Below, piece after piece: positions 1 through 9,502 of a stretch of 64,000 bases of DNA; the stretch's first letter is position 1; each line of letters begins with the position of its first letter. The notes beneath the pieces are model-generated. The model saw only the letters and a program-made list of their open reading frames with translations. It did not search any database and was not told the DNA's origin. Origin of the DNA: Gibbula magus (Eukaryota > Mollusca > Gastropoda > Trochida > Trochidae); the NCBI GenBank assembly GCA_936450465.1, contig OW388293.1, positions 54,463,201-54,527,200 of the forward strand, written 5' to 3'. Made by a program: the position numbers and the translations under genes.

Positions 1-170
1 AACTGCATGACTCACTTTCCTGACAATTTTGAACTGTAATCAAATCGTGCAGATAAATGGGGTCTGGCTTTATAAGTCTTTTTTATCTTTCAAATTTCCT
101 TACATAAAAATATTTTCATTTGAATATTTTCTTCTTAATAGTTATAAAAACATGTTTTAAAAGTATTATA

Positions 171-306
171 ACATCATTATAGTACATCAAAGATTTAAAT
201 TTAATTTTAATGTAATACTAAGTCACTATAAGACTAATACATCATTATATTACATCAAAGATTTAAATTTAATTTTAATGTAATACTAAGTCACTATAAG
301 ACTAAT
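171..306. repeat. 68-bp tandem duplication
   Basis: Two adjacent 68-bp copies (171-238 and 239-306), each beginning ACATCATTAT and containing CATCAAAGATTTAAATTT. They are nearly identical, so the duplication is young. Confidence 0.9.
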
Positions 307-532
307 GCATAGAACACTCAATGCTAAATATCTACATGTCTCTAAAAGTCTCTAAAATCTAAGACTAAATTATGTTGTAAGTAATTGAATCAATTTTAGT
401 ACAACTTCTATCCTATAGTCACCAATAGATCCATGCATATAAGTAAATATTGCAGTGTTTATTTACTATGATCATATTAGTTAATAATTTAACAGTTATA
501 ACAAATCAATGATACTGTAACCGCAAGGTTAA

Positions 533-886
533 AGGGGCAGTAGCACGTTTTTTGCAAAATTTATTTTTTCAAATTTCTTAGTTATAATGATGGTTTGTGC
601 CATTTAAATTTATTTTAGAGGGTATAACATCTTATGACACAAAGCAATTATCAGTAGTAGTAATAATGGTATTGCGTATAAGGCAAAAATTGCATGGCGG
701 CCATTTTATTGTGAACACATTTTATTATTTCAAATGACAAAAATGATTCCAATGGCTTTTCTTAGCCATGTACACTCATTTATAACTTGATTTTGCGAAA
801 AGAAGAGGGTATTTTACGATTGGTGAAATTATTTTTCAAATGCATTTCATCGACTTATTTGAGCGAAAAACCGTGCTACTGCCCCT
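533..886 (+). mobile_element. TTAA-flanked MITE, family A, copy 1
   Basis: A 354-bp element with inverted ends AGGGGCAGTAGCACG and CGTGCTACTGCCCCT, flanked by TTAA on both sides (529-532 and 887-890). TTAA target duplication is the signature of piggyBac and some related transposases. It has no coding capacity. It sits inside a tRNA-derived SINE: the SINE B box GGTTCGATTCC resumes at about 892. Related copies are at 31445, 55836 and 60475. Confidence 0.88.
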
Positions 887-890
887 TTAA

Positions 891-1095
891 GGGTTCGATT
901 CCCAGCCACGTCATACCAAAAGACATTAAGAGTTATTGCTTTCTTGCTTTGGGCTCAGCATTGTAAGGATAGAACAACGCTTGAACTGGCGCTGTACAGT
1001 AGCTGCAGGATGCCAAGGGCACAACAAGAATTTCCAATTTTACATTGTATGGAGGATAATAAAATATTTTTATGATCATTATCATAATCATGATA

Positions 1096-1128
<33 letters not shown>

Positions 1129-1150
1129 GTTATTATTATTATTAATAATC
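891..1150 (+). mobile_element. tRNA-derived SINE (family S1), 3' part with ATT tail
   Basis: From GGGTTCGATTCCCAGCC (a pol III B box) through a body ending in a long ATT/TTA microsatellite (about 1096-1150). The body (GCTCAGCATT, GAACAACGCTTGAACTGG, GCCAAGGGCACAA) matches the more complete copy at 55152-55375. The 5' part is displaced or lost through the MITE insertion at 533-886; ACCGCAAGG just left of the MITE may be its remnant. Confidence 0.8.
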
Positions 1151-4003
1151 ATTATTAATCATTATTTTTATTACTATTATTAATATTAGATCATAATTAC
1201 ATTTTAACTTTAACTCTACCCTAGTCACTACCAGACCCATGCGTATAAGTAACCAATAATATTCCTGTTTTCCTATGCTAGCGCCCTCTACACATGCTAC
1301 ATACAACAGTGACACTTACCAAGTAGAACTGCGCCAGCTGAGAAAACATGGACAGGGAACAGTGCACTCGAACACAGCATTTACATTCACCTACATATAG
1401 CCTCTTTCAGGTTGTATTTGTGAGACACAGAACTATCAAATGTTTAAAATATGGAACCAAGTGAATTTCTAGGTATGAATGCATGAATATAAATACACAA
1501 TTGAAAATCATAAAAATAACATCACATATATAAAATGGCATAAATGCATAAATTGAAAGATGTGAATCAATGTTAAAGATACAGATTTGGCTAAATAATA
1601 AATGAAAAATAGAAATGCATGAATGTAAGTAAAGGATATCAGGATTCAATATCAAAAACAAAGATTTTGTTCAATCATAAATGAAATAAAATAATATCAA
1701 TGCATGAATTAGAAGACCATAGATTTCACGGTTTAATATATTCAAAGATGTTATTAAAAAGGACAAGCAATTGAAATAAAATATTACCCAATGTTAAAAC
1801 ATACATATTGTGATCGGGTATTATCTATATTAATCATGATCAAATGAGACACAAGTAGGTATCATATATGAAATGAACACTTTATGTCAGCCACATTTCC
1901 TCTGTCAATGAATATTAAAATACTAAACCACATCCCGTTTAATACCATATTAAATTATTATAGCGATTTGGTATTTGATAAGCGAAAGCCATTCACATGT
2001 TTCATAAAAATGATATTAAACGTCAAACGTATTATGACGTCAAATACGTCGGAAGTACATGCAATGTTATATCATAAAAGGGAGATCTTCAATAAGTCAT
2101 TTAGAATAAGCACTAATAACATGAATATAAAACCAAAATGAAATGTTAAATTTCGTTTCCACGAAAAATACCTCAATTGTAGTCGCGATTTAACAACATT
2201 TTCAATAATTGTCCATGCAAATAATTATTTGCTATCTGCAGTCTTCCTATTGTTATGAGTATGTATTTAATAATAATCTGACTGGTTTGTGTTTTCATTT
2301 GTTAGTAATTTCACTAAAACGCTATACTTATATTTATGTAAAATTTAATGATTTAATGAGTGTAAAAACATTTCTTCAATGTTTTGAGTAATACTCCTGA
2401 TTTTTGATAATACAAACGTGATCAATACTTCCAATTATAGTTCCAAAGAAACTTTCCTCTATTTGCTATATGCATCATTAAGGAACTCAAAATAGATTCT
2501 AAATTATCTAAATGACTGTATGTGGTTGATTTATGCAATATCTTGATTGATTTTACATCATTACATCTTGAAAAGATTGGTACAATTATCCAAAGAATAA
2601 CAATTACTTAAACATATGGATAAAGTGTCACATACAAATGTAAAAATCGATAAAATGCCTATACCATTATCGTGGCTTCATCGATTCTTCTTAGAATACA
2701 CTTTTCTCTTTGAATGATTTTACTGATTTACATTTACGATATGTTTGCAGATCTCATTAAGTTCATTGACAATTTGTCTGCAGGTTGAAGAAGATTCTGA
2801 TCCAGGAAGTCAATGCAGCGATAGAGACTGGTGTTAGTAATGCCTTGCGGGGGAAGTTCCTATAATCCTGTAAACTGACCACTCTCAATAATTTGGCACT
2901 CTGAATAATATATAGAGGATATTTGTCTTTTCTTGACTAATAATAACCATATGGTTGAAAATAACCGAGTTTGCCTAGCAATCATTGTTTCTGCAACTTC
3001 CTGTATTTCGTTGTCTGTGACGAAAATTTCACAAATCAACTAAGAATTTGTTATTCGTAGTTGCTTCGTAAACTATTCGTGACTAATTCGTGTAGTTTGT
3101 AACAAGTTTGTAAACAGTTCTTGGAAATTCGTGGTAGATAATTTTGATAGTCTCTATCTGTTTCTGTTGTCGTATCTGTTTCGTAGGGTTTCAGCATTAA
3201 AATCTACTAATTTTCGTACAAGTAAAATTGGTGTTCAAGAATTTTGCCGAATGTTACAAATTTATACAATCACCTATTCGTGATAATTCGGCTCGTAGTG
3301 AAATTGGGGCATAAGGAATTTTGCATGGAATATTGATCCGAATAGTGGGATTTCATGATGATTGTTCCTTTGTTGGTCTTGACATACCATGATTCTAAAA
3401 CTCACAAGCAAAAGAAAATAAACACACAAACACACTAGTAAATAATCCATGAGTAATAGAAGTGACTGAAAAATAGTTACATAATATCTCTAAAAGCCAA
3501 CTTAACCCAACTTTTAATTTGAGAAACATTATTTGTTCATGTGTCTCATAAATATTGCTGTATGTAATCCTTTTAGAATGTCATTAAGATGGGATAGGAG
3601 AGTGAAATAGGAGTTTGTGATTGTTTTATTACGTCTTGCAGCAATGATGTGTCAACGAATTACAGTCCCAGAGGGTAAATTATGCATGTCCAAAGTGATT
3701 ATAGCACCTCATGTGTGATTGAACAGACACTAAATATAAAGTATTGTACCCTGATGAAGGAAATTATGAATACTTCTTCACGAAATACATGCTTATTAAG
3801 ATGATTCCAAATCATCTTATCTTACCTCACAGTAAAAAACTTCATTCTGATTGGTCAGTAGCTGAAACTCTTGTAAACCTCCTACTCTCTAGTACCTAGC
3901 TTAGGCGGGATACAAATCTTTGGTCTATTTGCCTAATATTTGCCTAACTGCATAACAGTAGATTCGACGCACAGTTATGATTAATACCAAATAAATAAAA
4001 ATA
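1151..4003. other. AT-rich sequence with no gene found
   Basis: There is no supported gene. The segments near 418-450 and 1224-1260 share CCATGC(A/G)TATAAGTAA and may be old repeat relics. The stretch at 3040-3300 is unusually rich in the pentamer TTCGT. A short frame at 2784-2837 after a CTGCAG acceptor is listed among rejected items. Confidence 0.5.
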
Positions 4004-4804
4004 AAGCCATTTGCTCTGTAGCTCATCAGGAACTGCATTATTGCATATAGATTTAAGTTCGAAGATCTTAACAAATAGAGCCATTGATCTGTAGATAAGC
4101 ATTTTGCATGCTTTATAGTCTAAGGTAGTTTATCATATAAACCAAAGGTCACAAAAATTTATGACTATTTATGACTATAAGGCCTCAACAGGTACAAATT
4201 GCTAATTCAGATATCACCAACTGCGTGATAGGAGGTTCATTAAACTAAATGCAGTTAAAATGCTGTTAAAGGATGGCTCCCACATAGTAATTTAAAGGCA
4301 CAAACATGCACAATGAGTAACATGTTCGAATGATTCAAACATTAGTCTGTATCTGTAAAATACAGCCTCCCCCTTACCAACCACAAAATGTTTATCCTTA
4401 GGAATAAAAAGATGAACATTATAAGTCTTAGTCTCCATCACAAAAAGATGATATTCTCAAAATTTCAAGGTTTTAGCATTTATTAGTTCCTGGAGTGAAA
4501 TTTAAGGTTTCAGTTTGACACCCTGCCACGCCCATACATGAGAAGGGATTTTAACCAAATCAACAAACTTTAGTCTATATGTTATAAAGATGTTATTATA
4601 TATATATATATCAGGATAAAATGTACAAAATAAGATCCCCTAGATGCAAGGTACCTCCCTACAAAATTTCAGCTTTGGGGTTTAGCAGTTCTAGAGAAAT
4701 CAAAAACTTGAAAAGTAAACGGACAACGCCCAATGGAGGACGGACGACGGACAACGGCTCATGCCATAAACTCATCTGGCCTTTCAGGCCTGATGAGCTA
4801 AAAA
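4004..4804 (+). mobile_element. Helentron-like non-autonomous element, family H1, copy 1
   Basis: It begins with GCTCTGTAGCTCATCAGG and ends with GGCCTTTCAGGCC (a 5-bp hairpin) followed by TGATGAGCTAAAA. The short inverted ends CTCATCAGG/CCTGATGAG and the 3' hairpin in an A-rich context resemble non-autonomous Helentrons (HINEs) of bivalves. It shares its termini, but little interior, with copies at 20011 and 57800. Class assignment is an inference. Confidence 0.6.
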
Positions 4805-5368
4805 GGTCAGTAAGATAAATTGGTTGTCAGACCGCACCTCAGGGTAGATGAAACTTATATTGTCCGACAACAGTATTTGCTTTTTTTTCTCTGTTGAAAA
4901 ATATGTATATTTTCTTTTGCCTGTCAGTTTATTTGTGAGCCTGGTCGAGTTTTATCATATTCTTTCAAAGAGTTCCTTCAAAACAATTTGGAGGAGACGA
5001 AAATGTTACAAGACATAAAACATCTCTTCATCAAGTGGTTTCAAGTAGATCAAGGGCTGAGCAAAAGCGCAAAAGAACAAGTACGCCCGATAAAACATAT
5101 CATGGAATTATTAATTAGTACATATGGGTGAAGCTGGAGTAGCCAGATCAATATCGCTGATATTTGGAATTTAATGAAAGATGGGATGCAGAATTTATTT
5201 AATAATTTTTTTTTTATATATTTACTGTCCTTTGTCCTATATTTAAGCATGGAAAAACATTTTTGGGTCATCAAACATTCTAAAGAATTGTTTGCATTAA
5301 CATTAAAACTTTGGTCAGTAAATCAAGCTATTAACTAGATTAGCGTTTGCGGGACACCGCAAAAGCAG
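4805..5368. other. Sequence with no gene found
   Basis: About 560 bp of AT-rich sequence with short T-runs. No repeat boundary or coding signal was recognised. Confidence 0.5.
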
Positions 5369-6930
5369 AGCAGCTCCGAAACTTAGGGTCTCGCCTTTCC
5401 CTGTTCCGCCTTCTCGTCAGCATCAATAAAATGGCAATTCTTTTTAACAAAAGTTTGTTCATTATTCGAGTTATTACTAATCATCACTGGGGTCACTTTT
5501 CACAAGTTTGTTCTTAAAACCTATTTCTTCTTTCAAAATTTGATCAAAGGATACACGTGGCCTTAACCAATATCTCATGACCTTGACCTTTGACCTTCAA
5601 GGTCACACCATCAATGATCACTTTTCATCTCGTATAATAATCATGCAATGACTCAAAGTGTTCATAGTTAAAATACGGCATATTCACAAAAGCATGCTTA
5701 AGTTTTGACCTCACTGCGACCTTGACCTTTGACATATTTTAGCGAAAACGTTTTCAAATCTTGGTCTTTCTCAATAGTTCATATATACCAAATAAGAGCC
5801 TAATAGCACAAAAAAGTTTGAAGTTATCATGTTTACAAGGATTGTTGTAGTGATTTCAGAACTCATGACCTTGACCTTTGACCTTGAATGTAAACATGTC
5901 AAAATCTTTCACCAGGTGTATAAGAAAGAAATTAAGCTATCTATATGAGGTGTTAATATCTTCATGGAAAAAAAGTTACTTAGTGATTTCAGAACTGATC
6001 AGCATGACCATATCTCGTGACCTTGACCTTTAAAATTCAAGGTCACACAATCAGTGATCACTTTTCATTGTGTATCACAATCATGTAATGATTTAAAGTG
6101 TTAAATGTTGAAATAAGACATTTTCGCAAAAGCATGCTTAGGTTGTGACCTCGCTATGACCTTGACCTTTGACGGATGTTAGCGAATACCTTTTCAAATC
6201 TTGGCCTTTCTCCATAGTTGATATGTACCAAATAAGAGCCTGATAGCACAAACATTTTTCAAGTTATTGTGTTTACAAGGATTTTTTTTAGCAATTTCAG
6301 AACTCGTGACCTTGACCTTTGACCTTGAATATGAACATGTCAAAATGATTCCCTAGGAGCATAAGTAAGAAGTTATATATATGAGGTGTTGATACCTCCT
6401 TGGAAAGAAGTTATTTAGTGATTTCAGTACTGGTCAGCATGACCATATCTCGTGACCTTGACCTTTAAAATTCAAGGTCACACAATCAGTGATCACTTTT
6501 CATTGTGTATCACAATCATGTAATGATTTAAAGTGTTAATCGTTGAAATAAGACATTTTCGCAAAAGCATGCTTAGGTTGTGACCTCACTATGACCTTGA
6601 CCTTTGACGGATGTGAGCGAAAACCTTTTCAAATCTTGGCCTTTCTCCATAGTTGATATATACCAAAGAAGAGCCTGATAGCACAAATATTTTTCAAGTT
6701 ATCGTGTTTACAAGGATTTTTTTAGCGATTTCAGAACTCGTGACCTTGACCTTTGACCTTGAATGTGAACATGTCAAAAAAATTCCCCAGGGGTATAAGT
6801 AAGAAGTTATGTATATGAGTTCTCAAAACCTAATAGGAAAAAAGTTATAGCGAATACAAAACGCGGCGGCGGCGGCGGCGATGGAAACTGCACAAAAACT
6901 GATAGCAGCTCCGACTTAGTCGGAGCTGCT
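5369..6930. mobile_element. Helentron-like element with TGACCTTGACC tandem arrays (family H2)
   Basis: The left end AGCAGCTCCGA (5369) is matched by a 27-nt perfect palindrome at the right end (6904-6930, arms AGCAGCTCCGACT). The interior holds three repeats of about 430 bp (about 5560-5995, 6005-6430, 6440-6830). Each contains two or three blocks of TGACCTTGACCTTTGACCTT or close variants. A (GGC)n run lies near 6863. This type of element is common in bivalve genomes; the exact superfamily is not certain. Confidence 0.7.
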
Positions 6931-7057
6931 AATTATTATAATTACTAACTATCTTGTATAATTAAACATAGGGAGCTTACCATGAAACTTAAAATCAAAT
7001 CAGATACTTCTAATCACATGTAGTATCGTTTAAACTTGCTATGTTTCAACCTTTTAA

Positions 7058-7884
7058 AGAGCCATCAAGGATGTTAGTGTTTCAAATTTTTGGAAAATAT
7101 ACTTATAACGTCATTCGGCAGAGAAATCTTTTATCTACAACATGGCATATGTTAAATAATTTTCATATAACGACAATGTAATGAAATTTGGTTTCAAAGA
7201 GAAGTACCACTTCGACTAGCCAGCGCTAAGGGTATCTGACGTCATATAAACAGAATCTCCTTTTTTGCGTAATACGTACTACACAAACAGAAGCGTGAAG
7301 GCTCGTCTCTAGCGCAAGTCGCCATAACAACCCATGTGCTGCACGTGCTGCACGTGTCTCTCTTGCAAGTTACCTTTATCACACATTACTGAATGTGACG
7401 ATTGCTTTACAAAAAAATTTTCTAAATGTCCTGAGAATATACAAATTATTGCCTGTTTAATGTACTTTTTATTGAGATAAGACCAGCAAATTATGACAAA
7501 TTTTTACTCTAATTAATTATAAAATTCAAGAAAAATACCTAGTTGGGTAAAACAATTATTCCAATATCTGTAGCAAATACATAATTAAATGAAATGGTAA
7601 ATAAATAACCGCCAAAAAATTATATATTTCGATTTCTTTCATTGCTCATATTTTTTGTTATTCTTTTGTGTCTTTGTTTACTATGTGTGAGCTAGACCAT
7701 AATGCTTTGCGCTTGAAAATAATAGACTGGATCTATATTTAGACTGGGAAACACCTTTACTAATTGATGCAATTTCTCGGCTTATTTTAAGTTGGAAAAT
7801 TTGGGAAAAATTAAGTGTATTTATTTCACGGAAATAGAGTTTTGAAAATTTTTCGATATGTTCATCAACATCCTTGATGGCTCT
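7058..7884. mobile_element. TTAA-flanked element, family C (827 bp)
   Basis: Inverted ends AGAGCCATCAAGGATGTT and AACATCCTTGATGGCTCT lie immediately inside TTAA at 7054-7057 and 7885-7888. The interior is AT-rich with one GC-rich patch (7215-7365) and no long reading frame. It is a non-autonomous piggyBac-type element by target site and end structure. Confidence 0.85.
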
Positions 7885-7888
7885 TTAA

Positions 7889-8330
7889 GAAGGGGCTTGT
7901 TGGGGATAGCAACATGTGGATCCACCGACCGGACCAAGCACTCATGTCTGTTCAACTTATCACTATCTATACTGTCTTTTACATTAAAAAATTACTAATT
8001 CCTCAATACAGTTGTTTAATAGAATAAACACTTTCTTGAAGAACTTGAAACACAAATTATTAATAAAGTGGACATATTTTGACAAGAATAAGGAAACCTA
8101 AAAATTCTATAAATGTTTGAAATCAAATGCAAATGTGAAAGAGGCAACTAAACATGTTTACAATCTGGGGAAAAGTAGATAAAACTCAAGGAGGTAGGGA
8201 TGAACACACAAACATTAATTGTCCACATTTTCTCTGTATTTCAAGTTTTGTTCTAAGCTATGCCTAATTTGAACATGAAAGCATGATCTTCTAAATTTGG
8301 TGGGAAAATACCCACTGTCCATCTCTTAGC
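7889..8330. other. Sequence with no gene found
   Basis: AT-rich sequence between two TTAA-flanked elements. No repeat or coding signal was recognised. Confidence 0.5.
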
Positions 8331-8334
8331 TTAA

Positions 8335-8774
8335 AAGGAGGGTTCTTTTGGGGTATTTTTTGTGGAAACGAAATTCAAGAGGATATTCCCGTTTACACGT
8401 ATATACTATTAATATTAGATTAAAACACAGTCAAATTGAAAGATATTAATGAAGTTAATACTTTGATGACTTTACACTTTACAACTTGATAAAGACAAGC
8501 GCACATTTGTTGAAAAATAAAAACAATGAGAATTGAAGCCATTCATCGGCCATTCATCGCTGCGAGTGGGGAAAACTTCGTTTCGGCCTAGGAGCATATA
8601 GTTTATTAGTTTTATGATACGTTCTGTGTTACTATGTGAATATTCTATCATTGTATATGTTTTATTACTACAATAATTTAGAATTGTGTTAAATATAGCG
8701 TGTTTTCATTTCACGAAACATCAAGAATCCAAGATGGCGGATGCTGCCGATAGATCGGTGATAGAACTTTCCCT
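8335..8774. mobile_element. Probable degenerate TTAA-flanked MITE
   Basis: The ends AAGGAGGGTTCTTTT and the complement of GATAGAACTTTCCCT match at about 10 of 14 positions and sit inside TTAA at 8331-8334 and 8775-8778. The interior has no coding capacity. The imperfect ends make this less certain than its neighbours. Confidence 0.42.
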
Positions 8775-8778
8775 TTAA

Positions 8779-9278
8779 AACATACACACAACAAATCAGT
8801 CAATTTTGAAAATTAATGAGAAACTCTAAATCTAAGGGATAAAAAGAAGACTACAAGGTGAGGATAAAACAGGTTAAAAGCAGTTTGGAGGGCAGATTCA
8901 GGAATTAAGGATTCACACAGGGTAAGGAGGGATTTACTCAGGGAGCTCATCCAATTTACATGCAAAATGTTTCAAAAGTGAGGGGAGCGTGGGGGAAGGG
9001 GGATGGGGGGAATACTAAAATCAGCATTTTATATACAAACCTTGTAGTGGTAAGGGCAAAACAACATTTTATGAATTCAAGGTACAACAATGCAAAAAGC
9101 AAGTAAAAAACGAACCACTAGGATAAAAAGGGATGGTTGAAAATCATTTTGAACAATCACACCCATTTAATGGTCAAAGAGCAAGAAAATCTGAAGAAAG
9201 GTAGGGATGAAAAGGATGGGTTGAAGCAAGGGGTTGATGAACGCAGCTGAACACCGAGAGCTGCCTCGAGCCACTCAC
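8779..9278 (-). other. KCNQ intron 2, proximal part
   Basis: This is sequence just downstream of the second exon 2 copy in the KCNQ sense. It has purine-rich runs near 8975-9010 and no recognisable repeat or exon. Exon 3 (S2 segment) was looked for here and back to position 1 and was not found. Confidence 0.5.
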
Positions 9279-9369
9279 CATTCCGAACAGAGTTTCATTT
9301 GCAAATGTAGAATATTGCTCAATCGTAGACAAGACGCTGAATATAAGGCAGATGAGCACCATCATAAAG
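9279..9369 (-). CDS. KCNQ1-like: KCNQ channel exon 2, downstream copy (S1 segment, LFGM form)
   Basis: This is a second complete 91-nt copy of the S1 exon. The acceptor CTTTTTCAG ends at 9370 and the donor GTGAGT is at 9273-9278. It reads [15 protein letters not shown] then IEQYSTFANETLFGM. The S1 helix is identical to the upstream copy at protein level. Differences are confined to the outer end of S1 and the S1-S2 loop: Asp to Glu, TE to ST, and Trp to Gly next to the last Met. Many silent changes separate the copies, so both appear to be under protein-level constraint. The gap to the upstream copy is 41 nt. Joining both copies puts this one out of frame, with a TGA at 9319-9321. Mutually exclusive use is the likely reading; transcript evidence is not available here. 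Confidence 0.92.
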
Positions 9370-9410
9370 CTGAAAAAGGAACATGGTAGAGGAGTTTATT
9401 TAATACATAC

Positions 9411-9501
9411 CATCCAAAAAAGAGTTTCGTTGGCGAATTCTGTGTACTGATCTATGGTGGACAACACACTGAAGATGAGGCAGATAAGAACCATCATGAA
9501 G
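9411..9501 (-). CDS. KCNQ1-like: KCNQ channel exon 2, upstream copy (S1 segment, LFWM form)
   Basis: This 91-nt exon encodes transmembrane segment S1 and the start of the S1-S2 loop of the channel voltage sensor. The acceptor TTTCAG lies at 9502-9507 and the donor GTATGT at 9405-9410. After one base that completes the Val codon from exon 1, it reads [15 protein letters not shown], then [15 protein letters not shown]. Vertebrate KCNQ1 exon 2 is also 91 nt with the same phases (2 in, 0 out) and ends LFWM. The FSVLST block contains the positions equivalent to human S140 and V141, known gating-sensitive residues. It is the first of two tandem copies in transcription order and lies directly beside a minisatellite that repeats its acceptor. 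The NET tripeptide in the loop is an N-glycosylation sequon, but it lies close to the membrane. Confidence 0.95.
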
Positions 9502-9502
9502 C

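Noticed and set aside
936..1152. Open frames across the ATT tail of a SINE (poly-Tyr and poly-Asn)
   Set aside because: By-product of a trinucleotide repeat.
2784..2837. Possible terminal exon reading VEEDSDPGSQCSDRDWC then stop, after CTGCAG
   Set aside because: Only 17 codons, a weak pyrimidine tract, no upstream partner exon on the plus strand, and no family match.
1..9278. KCNQ exon 3 (S2 segment)
   Set aside because: The minus strand was searched for sequence like EIVLVVFFG or WSAGCRS after an acceptor; nothing comparable was seen, so it probably lies beyond the left edge.
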